From NZQO01 sp964639255 (GTDB lineage: Bacteria; Bacteroidota; Bacteroidia; Flavobacteriales; Flavobacteriaceae): a stretch of DNA of 36,785 bases. Below the pieces are notes generated by a model. That model did not search any database and was not told where the DNA came from. It worked only from the letters and a program-made list of their open reading frames with translations. The stretch is taken from contig CAZXDP010000022.1 in NCBI GenBank assembly GCA_964639255.1, positions 1-36,785 of the forward strand, given 5' to 3'. Within the stretch, counting starts at the first letter, position 1, and the number at the start of each line of letters is the position of its first letter. Positions 1 to 6,241 of this stretch are shown here, piece after piece. Made by a program: the position numbers and the translations under genes.

Positions 1-337
1 CCACCTCATTGAGCTGCTCCTTTAGGGCCCGTATAACTTCTTCTGAATTCTCTACAGCATTGCCTATTTTGTCGCCCAGCATAAGTACAATGCCCGTAAC
101 GGGCAATAATATTCCCACGAAGGAGGCCAGCATAAGTACGCCCGCAGCAAGGTCGGGATGCCATTTTTTCTTATTCACCAATTTTTTCATCCAGCCCCGC
201 ATTAGGACATAGATGGTAAAGGCACCTAGTACCCCGGATAGATAGGGCACCAATTCTTTAAAGATCAGGGCGCCAAGTAAAAAAATGAGCAATAGAATGA
301 ACAATTGCCTAATTACCTGCGGTGAAATGGATTTCAT
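1..337 (-). CDS. AI-2E family transporter (PerM/YdiK/TqsA-like), N-terminal part
   Basis: Partial gene; 112 N-terminal residues are readable and the rest lies left of the window. It starts MKSISPQVIRQLF, has a first hydrophobic segment (about residues 9-25) closely followed by a second (about 30-45), a basic stretch WMKKLVNKKKWH, then a third membrane segment (about 68-88) with LLPVTGIVLML. This layout is typical of the AI-2E/PerM exporter-like permeases, inner-membrane proteins with about eight helices whose true substrates are mostly unknown. The start lies 9 bases downstream of the VOC gene stop, so the two are probably cotranscribed. The family call rests on N-terminal pattern recognition only, since the conserved C-terminal region is missing. 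Confidence 0.72.
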   Translation of the reverse strand, partial: MKSISPQVIRQLFILLLIFLLGALIFKELVPYLSGVLGAFTIYVLMRGWMKKLVNKKKWHPDLAAGVLMLASFVGILLPVTGIVLMLGDKIGNAVENSEEVIRALKEQLNEV

Positions 338-346
338 GGGTAGCTA

Positions 347-769
347 CTATTTGGCAAAAAGCTGGTCTTCGTTCTCGAACGCCTTAAACTCCAGGGCGTT
401 TCCCGAAGGATCCTTAAAGAACATCGTGGCCTGTTCGCCCACCTGTCCCTTAAACCGTATGTACGGTTCTATGATAAAGGTAATGTTTTTGTTCTTTAGT
501 TTTTCTGAAAATTTCCAGAAGGTGTCCATATCGAGCACCACCCCAAAATGCGGTACCGGAACATCCTTTCCATCAACGGGATTGGAGCCCGCAGCTTCAG
601 TAGTTTCCTTTTCCTTATAATGGATCACCAATTGGTGCCCAAAAAAATTGAAATCGACCCAATGGTCGCTGCTTCGGCCTTCTTCCAGGCCCAGGGTGTC
701 ACGGTAAAAGGTTCGACATTCCTCTAGGTTATGAACGGGAATGGCGAGGTGAAAGGGTTGTAATGTCAT
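347..769 (-). CDS. VOC-fold protein (glyoxalase/dioxygenase superfamily)
   Basis: 140 residues, one vicinal-oxygen-chelate unit made of two beta-alpha-beta-beta-beta modules. The first module opens PFHLAIPV with His7 as candidate metal ligand. The second opens VPHFGVVLDM (His74) and ends GNALEFKAF (Glu127), so three of the usual four metal ligands can be placed. DPSGNALEF is the classic C-terminal VOC motif. Substrate cannot be told; members include glyoxalases, dioxygenases and antibiotic-binding proteins. It overlaps the upstream small gene by 4 bases (ATGA-type junction, start at 769, previous stop at 766) and precedes the AI-2E permease, so it sits in the middle of a three-gene operon. 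Confidence 0.85.
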   Translation of the reverse strand: MTLQPFHLAIPVHNLEECRTFYRDTLGLEEGRSSDHWVDFNFFGHQLVIHYKEKETTEAAGSNPVDGKDVPVPHFGVVLDMDTFWKFSEKLKNKNITFIIEPYIRFKGQVGEQATMFFKDPSGNALEFKAFENEDQLFAK

Positions 770-1011
770 TGGTTGTTATCGCGCAGTGCTTTTATAAGTT
801 CGTCTTTGTCCATCTTGGAACGGCCTTCAATATCGGCATTTTTTGCCTGTTCGTAAAGCTCGTTCTTGGTCCATTCCTCATAGGGTGGTGACGAACCACC
901 TTTTTTACCGGCATTCTCGGTATTGGCTATTCGGGCGGCTTTCTCCTTGCTGTAGCCCTTATCGCGCAGCTCTTCGTACTGGTCTTCATTTTTTATTCTA
1001 TCATCTGCCAT
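766..1011 (-). CDS. small Rho_N/DUF7218-like protein
   Basis: 81 residues, highly charged. The N-terminal part (KNEDQYEELRDKGYSKEKAARIAN) resembles the DUF7218 type of small protein found next to Ku/LigD or stress genes in other bacteria. The C-terminal part (about 46-78, WTKNELYEQAKNADIEGRS then KDELIKALR) looks like the helix-extended-loop-helix fold of the Rho termination factor N-terminal domain, a nucleic-acid-binding module. No enzyme motif is visible. It is the first gene of a minus-strand set with the VOC protein (4-base overlap) and the AI-2E permease. A DNA- or RNA-binding role is inferred from the fold only. Confidence 0.75.
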   Translation of the reverse strand: MADDRIKNEDQYEELRDKGYSKEKAARIANTENAGKKGGSSPPYEEWTKNELYEQAKNADIEGRSKMDKDELIKALRDNNQ

Positions 1012-1080
1012 ATGCTTAGTTTGTTAGGTTATTTTTTAATGAAGATGCTTTCCCCATCATTTCAGATTAAAAATATAGGA

Positions 1081-1106
1081 AAAGCCCCAAGAAACCTTGG
1101 GGCTTA
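1081..1106 (-). terminator. intrinsic terminator after the 1138-1716 lipoprotein
   Basis: Perfect 9-bp stem AGCCCCAAG / CTTGGGGCT (1083-1091 with 1096-1104) with a 4-base loop, followed on the minus strand by TTTCC and AT-rich sequence. It lies 32 bases past the lipoprotein stop and separates it from the 766-1011 gene. Confidence 0.85.
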
Positions 1107-1137
1107 ACAAAATATTGACAGGGGTATTCGCTGCGAG

Positions 1138-1716
1138 TTATTCGTTATCGGGGGCATCCTCGGCATCCCAGCCCACCATAAAATATTTTATTGTGGCTTC
1201 GTTGGGAATCTGGTTTGCCTCAATCTCGATGTTGGGGTTGTACCGCAAGTCTTCTGGCAGTTGTTTTTTGTCGATGGTAAGGTACACATCGCTGTCTTCC
1301 AGAAACAGTACCACCGAGCTAATCGTGGTTTCAATATCGGCTATGGTGTAGTTTTCCTTCACATCCTTAAAGGTACTGGTTGTGTTCAATCCCTTTTCCG
1401 TTTGGTATCGGCTATCGTATACGTGTATGGTACTTATGGTGCTGTTGGGGTCGTCTTCGCGTTCGGGTTGCAGGAGCAACAGCAACTCGCCGCCCTTTTC
1501 GTAGATTTCAACTTCGCCTTGCGTGCCCAGGGCATTTTTCACCGGATTGAGTCTCACGATCGAGTCGTTCGCAAAAAGCGAATCGATTTGCCGCATCTGC
1601 GTAGTCTGGCTCACGTGGCCCACACGGCCCTGCGAAATAAGAAAGGGATCTTGGTCATCGCCACATTGCACAAATAAGAGCGCCACTAGAGCACCTAAAA
1701 AAATGGTCTTTTTCAT
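1138..1716 (-). CDS. hypothetical lipoprotein
   Basis: 192 residues. Begins MKKTIFLGALVALLFVQC, a lipoprotein signal peptide with Cys18 as the lipidation site, followed by acidic GDDQDPF, which would suit sorting to the outer membrane or surface in Bacteroidota. The mature part is soluble, acidic and mostly beta/alpha in character, with no motif I recognise. It follows the HerA-like ATPase gene by 18 bases on the same strand and ends at a strong terminator, so the two form a bicistronic unit. Function unknown. Confidence 0.82.
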   Translation of the reverse strand: MKKTIFLGALVALLFVQCGDDQDPFLISQGRVGHVSQTTQMRQIDSLFANDSIVRLNPVKNALGTQGEVEIYEKGGELLLLLQPEREDDPNSTISTIHVYDSRYQTEKGLNTTSTFKDVKENYTIADIETTISSVVLFLEDSDVYLTIDKKQLPEDLRYNPNIEIEANQIPNEATIKYFMVGWDAEDAPDNE

Positions 1717-1734
1717 AGTATTGGTTATCGTGTT

Positions 1735-3264
1735 TTATCGAATTAATTTGGTGAGTATGCCTAGAACGCTTCGTATTACCGTTGGGCTGCTCAATGCTTT
1801 TATAAATGGGTTTTGGGGTGTTCTGGAACTGCGGCGCGAACGGCCCGATGCACTTCGTTTCACCGCTCGCTTCTCCTGTTCGGCCTTTTCCCGTGCCTCT
1901 TCCTTTTCGGCTATTTCAATTTTTTCGTTGAGCATCTCGTAGGCACTTTCACGATCTATTTGCTCGTTGTACTTTGTGATTAATTTTGAAGCATCGAGAA
2001 CATCTTGCAATTCATCTGGTTCCAAGATGTCCATTCGGCTCATCGGGGCCCGTAACATGGTCGCGGCCAAGGGCGTGGGAATGCCCTTTTCATTTAGTGC
2101 CGACACTAGCGCCTCGCCAATTCCCAGCGATGTGAGCACTTCATCGGTTTTGTAGTATGCCGAAATAGGATAGTTCTCGGCCGTAAGCTTGATGGCCTTT
2201 CTGTCCTTTGCCGTGAAGGCGCGCAAAGCGTGCTGCACCTTCAGTCCCAATTGGCTAAGCACCGCATCGGGCACATCGGTGGGGTTCTGGGTGACAAAAT
2301 AGAGTCCAACGCCCTTCGATCGTATCAGTTTTACGATGCTCTCAATTTGATCGAGCAGTGCATCGCTCGCCTCGTTGAAAATAAGGTGCGCTTCGTCTAT
2401 AAAGATAACCAGTTCGGGCCTATCGCTATCGCCCTGCTCGGGGAAGGTGGTGTAAATTTCAGCCAGCAGGCTCAGCATAAAGGTAGAGAACAATTTGGGG
2501 CGATCTTGGATATCGGTAAGCCGTACAATGTTGATGTATCCATAACCATGGTCATCGATGCGAAGCAGGTCGTCCGTATCGAAAGATTTTTCACCGAAAA
2601 ACAAATCGCCCCCTTGCTGTTCTAGCTCGACCACACGCCGTAAGATAGCACCGGTGGAAGCCGGTGAAATTCTGCCGTATGCCTCTGAAAATGCCTCTTT
2701 GCCCTCATTGGTGGCATAGTGTAACATCTTTTTGAAATCCTTGAGATCCAGCAACGGCAATTTGTGATCATCGCAATATTTGAAAATAACTGAAATAATG
2801 CCCGCTTGGGTATCGCTCACATCCAGTATGCGTGACAGCAAAACGGGTCCGAATTCACTTACCGTGGCACGTAGCCTAACCCCTTTCTGTTCAGAGAGGG
2901 TTAAAATTTCCACTGGAAATTTTTTTGGAGTGAAGGGAATCCCAATCTGCTTATGTCGTTCGTCAATTTTTGGGTGGCCCGCACTAGGTTTTGCGATGCC
3001 GCTTAAATCGCCTTTCATATCCATAAGTAAGACAGGAATGCCTTTTTCCGAAAGGTTTTCTGCCAGAATCTGAAGCGTTTTGGTCTTTCCCGTACCCGTG
3101 GCACCAGCGATAAGGCCGTGTCGGTTCAAGGTTTTCAGCGGTAGTGTTACCAGCGCATTGGTGACGGTCTCCCCTTGTAGCATTGCCGCCCCAAGCGTAA
3201 TGGCGTCACCCTTGGTAGCATATCCTTCTTGTATATGCTCAAAAAAATCCGCTTGTCCTGCCAT
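1735..3264 (-). CDS. HerA-like ATPase, DUF853 (YjgR) family
   Basis: 509 residues. Walker A GATGTGKT at 54-61 and Walker B VIFIDEAH at about 286-293 mark a P-loop ATPase of the FtsK/HerA class. The text around them (NRHGLIAGATGTGKT, LLMDMKGDLSGI, FVTQNPTDVPDAVLSQLG) matches the DUF853/YjgR family. HerA relatives are DNA-translocating hexamers, but the role of YjgR-type proteins is not settled. The C-terminus (about 435-509) is a charged, probably coiled segment (EKIEIAEKEEAREKAEQEK) ending in a basic tail rich in Arg and Ser. Start chosen at MAGQADFF, whose upstream DNA is AT-rich intergenic. The lipoprotein gene follows directly. Confidence 0.9.
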   Translation of the reverse strand: MAGQADFFEHIQEGYATKGDAITLGAAMLQGETVTNALVTLPLKTLNRHGLIAGATGTGKTKTLQILAENLSEKGIPVLLMDMKGDLSGIAKPSAGHPKIDERHKQIGIPFTPKKFPVEILTLSEQKGVRLRATVSEFGPVLLSRILDVSDTQAGIISVIFKYCDDHKLPLLDLKDFKKMLHYATNEGKEAFSEAYGRISPASTGAILRRVVELEQQGGDLFFGEKSFDTDDLLRIDDHGYGYINIVRLTDIQDRPKLFSTFMLSLLAEIYTTFPEQGDSDRPELVIFIDEAHLIFNEASDALLDQIESIVKLIRSKGVGLYFVTQNPTDVPDAVLSQLGLKVQHALRAFTAKDRKAIKLTAENYPISAYYKTDEVLTSLGIGEALVSALNEKGIPTPLAATMLRAPMSRMDILEPDELQDVLDASKLITKYNEQIDRESAYEMLNEKIEIAEKEEAREKAEQEKRAVKRSASGRSRRSSRTPQNPFIKALSSPTVIRSVLGILTKLIR

Positions 3265-3304
3265 CGTAAAATTTTTGATAAAAATACTATTTATCGACCA
3301 ATAA

Positions 3305-3361
3305 GCGATAGCGGCAAATTCAGAAAATAAAAAAGCAAACGATCTGGAAGGATGCTATCGC
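3305..3361. repeat. 8-bp inverted repeat between the HerA-like and VGIGTT genes
   Basis: GCGATAGC at 3305-3312 and GCTATCGC at 3354-3361 are perfect inverted copies with a 41-base spacer. The right arm overlaps the stop codon of the 3355-4092 gene and is followed on the plus strand by seven T. It may contribute to termination, but the spacer is long for a simple hairpin. Confidence 0.4.
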
Positions 3362-4092
3362 TTTTTTTCGATGTAGAAAGTTGACGTACCAGCGCTGCGC
3401 ATAAGGACCGTTCCATTATTCGCCGATTGCTGCGTTTGGATGGTCACAACATCATTGGCGTTAAGCTGGAGTACCTCGTTGAGGTGCAGCGATGCGGTAT
3501 CGTGGTTGTTGGCATCGCGCATATAACCGGTACCCCCGTAGGAACCTATGGCTGTTCCATTCACGGCAATCCTAATTTCGGGGGCATTTCGGGAATTATT
3601 GGCGTTATCCTGTATCGAAACATTGGCAATAATATGGAACCTGCCAGCTTCCGAAACGGTGAGGCGATTGCCAGATACAGAATATAGCGTGCTATTATCG
3701 TTCCATTGCACACTTCCAAAAATTGGTAAATCGATGGCCGTGGCAGGATTGATGTCGGTGGTGGTGTCTGTATTGGTGTATTTTACCGAATCTCCCGGTT
3801 GCCCCGTGGAAGTGCTCGTAGCCGTTAAGACTTCCCACTGCGGCGAACCACTGGCAGTTGTATTAAATTGAAACGCATTGGCATCGGTATTGTAAATCAT
3901 AAGTCCGTTTGCCGGATTGCTAATCGCGTTGCGCTGTGCCGTTGTAAGCCTGGGAATAAGTAAGCCCTTGTCGGTAGTGCTTATATCCAAAACTGAAGAT
4001 GGGTGGGGGCTGGTTGTGCCAATGCCTACTTGTGCGAAAGTTGTGGTACACGTAAGTAGGATACCAAGGAGGACTAGGTATTTTGCAAACAT
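3355..4092 (-). CDS. secreted VGIGTT-type protein with C1q/TNF-like jelly-roll C-terminus
   Basis: 245 residues from MFAKYLVLLG. I prefer this start (4092) over the upstream in-frame ATG at 4176 because it gives a clean signal peptide (MFAKYLVLLGILLTCTTTFA, cleavage before QVGIG) and avoids overlap with the divergent RidA gene. The mature N-terminus carries the Bacteroidota signature VGIGTTSPHPSSVLDIS then GLLIPRLT and NGLMIYNTD, seen in many secreted and fibre-like flavobacterial proteins. Residues about 115-245 alternate beta strands (WNDNSTLYSV, EAGRFHIIANVSI, RIAVNGTAIGS, VVTIQTQQSA) in the style of a C1q/TNF jelly roll, probably trimeric. It is likely exported to the surface or medium; ligand unknown. 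Confidence 0.8.
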   Translation of the reverse strand: MFAKYLVLLGILLTCTTTFAQVGIGTTSPHPSSVLDISTTDKGLLIPRLTTAQRNAISNPANGLMIYNTDANAFQFNTTASGSPQWEVLTATSTSTGQPGDSVKYTNTDTTTDINPATAIDLPIFGSVQWNDNSTLYSVSGNRLTVSEAGRFHIIANVSIQDNANNSRNAPEIRIAVNGTAIGSYGGTGYMRDANNHDTASLHLNEVLQLNANDVVTIQTQQSANNGTVLMRSAGTSTFYIEKKR

Positions 4093-4175
4093 TTTTTTGG
4101 GGTTTTTATGGAAAGCGGCCGAGGTCGTTTCCCAAATTTTGCGTAAACTTACTACGCGAAATGTATTGGAACGCA

Positions 4176-4715
4176 ATGAACTACCCGTTTTTCGATAAGG
4201 TGAAAATATTCTCGGTAAAAGGATGCTTTTTGCTCCTTCTTTCGGGAATTAGTAGCAGTTGCATCACTCAGCCTGAAAAAAAGGACGCTGTCGAAACATC
4301 CGAAGAAGCAAGTCCTGTGGTGCAATTTCACGAATCGCACGAACCCAAGAAAAAAGCGGCGCCGTTTAGCGATGTAGTGCAGGTTGGAAATATATACTTC
4401 TTATCGGGTCAAATAGGGATGGACCATGCTACGCGAACGGTCGTGGAAGGTGGCATCTCTGCCGAAACCGAACAGGTCCTCAACAACATTAAGGATGTGC
4501 TCGAGCAGCATTCCTTAAAATTGGAGCACGTTGTGAAGACAACGGTAATTTTGGACGACATTTCAAATTTCGCTGCGTTTAACGAGGTGTATGTTGCGTA
4601 TATGCCACATAAGCCCGCGCGAACCACCTTTGCGGTGCAGGCGCTTGCGCTAGGTGCCAAGATTGAAATTGAAGTAGTCGCGGTAGCTCCCGCAAACACG
4701 CGCCATACTAAGTAA
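4176..4715 (+). CDS. RidA/YjgF family protein with lipoprotein signal
   Basis: 179 residues from MNYPFFDKVK. The N-terminus has basic residues, a hydrophobic stretch CFLLLLSGISSS and Cys29, which fits a lipoprotein signal. After an acidic, Lys-rich linker (about 30-65) comes a full RidA domain: FSDVVQVGNIYFLSGQIG, then KDVLEQHSLKLEHVVKTTV, and KPARTTFAVQALALGAKIEIE with the conserved Arg that binds substrate carboxylate and the following Glu. RidA hydrolyses reactive enamine/imine intermediates of amino-acid metabolism and is normally cytosolic, so an anchored, exported version is unusual. An alternative start at 4161 adds five residues. It is divergent from the 3355-4092 gene; queE follows within 52 bases but has its own promoter element. 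Confidence 0.85.
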   Translation: MNYPFFDKVKIFSVKGCFLLLLSGISSSCITQPEKKDAVETSEEASPVVQFHESHEPKKKAAPFSDVVQVGNIYFLSGQIGMDHATRTVVEGGISAETEQVLNNIKDVLEQHSLKLEHVVKTTVILDDISNFAAFNEVYVAYMPHKPARTTFAVQALALGAKIEIEVVAVAPANTRHTK

Positions 4716-4753
4716 AAGTGGCGACTTTTCTTCCCGCTGCCAACTATAAATCG

Positions 4754-4761
4754 TACTTTTG
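4754..4761 (+). promoter_or_regulatory. -7 box (TACTTTTG) of queE
   Basis: Exact match to the Bacteroidota TAnnTTTG element. Its last base is only 6 bases before the queE ATG at 4768, so transcription would begin at or within a few bases of the start codon. No clear -33 TTTG is seen at the usual distance. Confidence 0.65.
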
Positions 4762-4767
4762 CCGCCT

Positions 4768-5397
4768 ATGCGAGAAGAGATCCAAACCTTGGTCGACACC
4801 GGCGAGATGTTGCCGCTTATGGAAGCGTTCTATACAATACAGGGCGAAGGCTTCCACAAGGGAACAGCTGCCTATTTTATACGTATTGGCGGTTGCGATG
4901 TGGGTTGCCATTGGTGTGATGTCAAGGAAAGTTGGAACGCCGAGCTACATCCGCCTACCGACGTCGAGAGCATTGTAGAAATGGCTTTGCAGTACAGCGA
5001 TACGGTGGTGGTTACGGGAGGCGAGCCCCTAACGTGGGATATGCAACCCTTGACCTCGCGCTTAAAGGAAAAAGGAGCTAAAATACACATTGAAACCTCG
5101 GGCGCCTATGCGCTTACCGGTGCGTGGGACTGGATTTGTCTTTCTCCCAAGAAAGTGAAGCTGCCACAGCCTGAAATCTATCCGCTTGCCAACGAGTTAA
5201 AAATGATTGTGTACAACAAGAGCGATTTCCAATTTGCGGAAGAACAGGCCGCCAAGGTTTCTGGCGACTGTATTTTATACTTGCAGCCGGAATGGAGCGT
5301 TCGCGAGAAAATGATTCCCCTGATTGTGGACTACGTTATGGCGAACCCAAAATGGAAGGTTTCCTTACAAACCCACAAATACTTAAACATTCCCTAG
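4768..5397 (+). CDS. queE: 7-carboxy-7-deazaguanine synthase QueE
   Basis: 209 residues from MREEIQTLVD. Radical-SAM enzyme that turns 6-carboxy-tetrahydropterin into 7-carboxy-7-deazaguanine on the route to preQ0 and queuosine. Features: MEAFYTIQGEGFHKGTAAYF at the N-terminus (the QueE YTIQGEG motif), the iron-sulphur cluster Cys triad in GGCDVGCHWCDVKESW, the GGEPL motif (VVTGGEPLTWD), and HIETSGAY. The Cys spacing here is C-x3-C-x2-C. Length is usual for the shorter QueE type. A -7 box 6 bases upstream of the ATG decides the start and implies a leaderless mRNA. Folate-pathway folE, which makes the shared precursor, is also in this window. A bidirectional terminator follows. Confidence 0.95.
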   Translation: MREEIQTLVDTGEMLPLMEAFYTIQGEGFHKGTAAYFIRIGGCDVGCHWCDVKESWNAELHPPTDVESIVEMALQYSDTVVVTGGEPLTWDMQPLTSRLKEKGAKIHIETSGAYALTGAWDWICLSPKKVKLPQPEIYPLANELKMIVYNKSDFQFAEEQAAKVSGDCILYLQPEWSVREKMIPLIVDYVMANPKWKVSLQTHKYLNIP

Positions 5398-5410
5398 TTG
5401 AACTACATAA

Positions 5411-5437
5411 AAAAGGCTGCCATTGGCAGCCTTTTTT
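5411..5437. terminator. bidirectional terminator between queE and the DUF2911 gene
   Basis: 7-bp stem GGCTGCC / GGCAGCC (5415-5421 with 5425-5431) with a 3-base loop, flanked by an A run on the left and six T on the right, so it can stop both convergent genes. Confidence 0.9.
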
Positions 5438-5447
5438 GGTAAGTAGG

Positions 5448-5990
5448 TTATATTTTTTGAAAGGGGACCGTGACGCGTTGGCTGCCCCAGCCCAAATGCA
5501 TATCGACACCGCTGTCGCTCTCCTCGAAAACAATGGAAAAAGCTTCCAGCGATTCATCGGCTGTTCTGGCGGGTACGGTTATACGAACGATATCCTGCTC
5601 CTCCTCATAAAAATAGGAGCCCCAAGTATTGAGGTTGGCATTGATGATAATGGTCCACTCGTCCTTTCCAGGGATGGTGTACAAGCTATACGTGCCTTCG
5701 CTAAGCCGTTCGTCCCCCAATTTCATATCGGTGTAAAGGGTGAGCTCGGGCGCTTCGTTGGCACCGGTTCTCCACACTTTTCCGTGCGGGGCCAGGGTTT
5801 CAAGTTCACGGTCCTTCAGCTGCGGTCTGCTGTAAATTATCCTGATTAATTTATCGCTATTGCGGTAATCAGACGGATATGCGGCCGCATCCATAGGGCT
5901 TTTGTCTAGATCGGAGAATTTTTGGCCCATAACGGTAAAGGTTAGCAGCATCGCGCTCAATGTAATGGTAAATGCAATTGATTTTTTCAT
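5448..5990 (-). CDS. DUF2911 domain protein, exported
   Basis: 180 residues. Signal peptide MKKSIAFTITLSAMLLTFTVMG with cleavage near GQ-KFS. The mature part carries the DUF2911 pattern: IIYSRPQLKDRE, then APHGKVWRTGANEAPELTLYTD, GTYSLYTIPGKDEWTIIINANLNTWG, and a C-terminal strand pair ending in GSQRVTVPF. DUF2911 proteins are common periplasmic or surface proteins of Bacteroidota with no established function. The single gene is closed by the bidirectional terminator shared with queE. About 250 bases separate it from the divergent gyrB and must hold both promoters. Confidence 0.9.
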   Translation of the reverse strand: MKKSIAFTITLSAMLLTFTVMGQKFSDLDKSPMDAAAYPSDYRNSDKLIRIIYSRPQLKDRELETLAPHGKVWRTGANEAPELTLYTDMKLGDERLSEGTYSLYTIPGKDEWTIIINANLNTWGSYFYEEEQDIVRITVPARTADESLEAFSIVFEESDSGVDMHLGWGSQRVTVPFQKI

Positions 5991-6197
5991 AAGAAAGGTT
6001 TTTTAACGTTAAAGATACTCGATTTTTGCGATTCCCTGAGATTGATTGCTGTGAAATTCACTATTTATTTGGACGTCAAATGGCTTTTTGCCTGTTAAGG
6101 TTCGATGCGGGTTTTATACTCCCTTTTTTCACAGGTATTTGTTAATAACTTCACGGCTTACAATTGCCGAAACCCTTTATTTTGTAGGGGGTTTTGT

Positions 6198-6205
6198 TAT
6201 ATTTG
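6198..6205 (+). promoter_or_regulatory. -7 box (TATATTTG) of gyrB
   Basis: Exact TAnnTTTG match, 36 bases before the gyrB ATG at 6242. The element lies at the extreme start of the longer reading frame, which argues against starts upstream of 6242. TTTG occurs at 6181-6184 but is too close (13 bases) for a standard -33 box. Confidence 0.55.
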
Positions 6206-6241
6206 TTCGTTACGAATTTGTTCGAAAAACAATCTATTTTT

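Noticed and set aside
1261..1942. Plus-strand frames opposite the lipoprotein and HerA-like genes
   Set aside because: They overlap well-supported genes on the other strand and cross their boundaries; no domain recognised.
4083..4175. Longer N-terminus for the RidA lipoprotein
   Set aside because: It would overlap the start of the divergent gene and hide the lipoprotein signal behind an unlikely basic leader.
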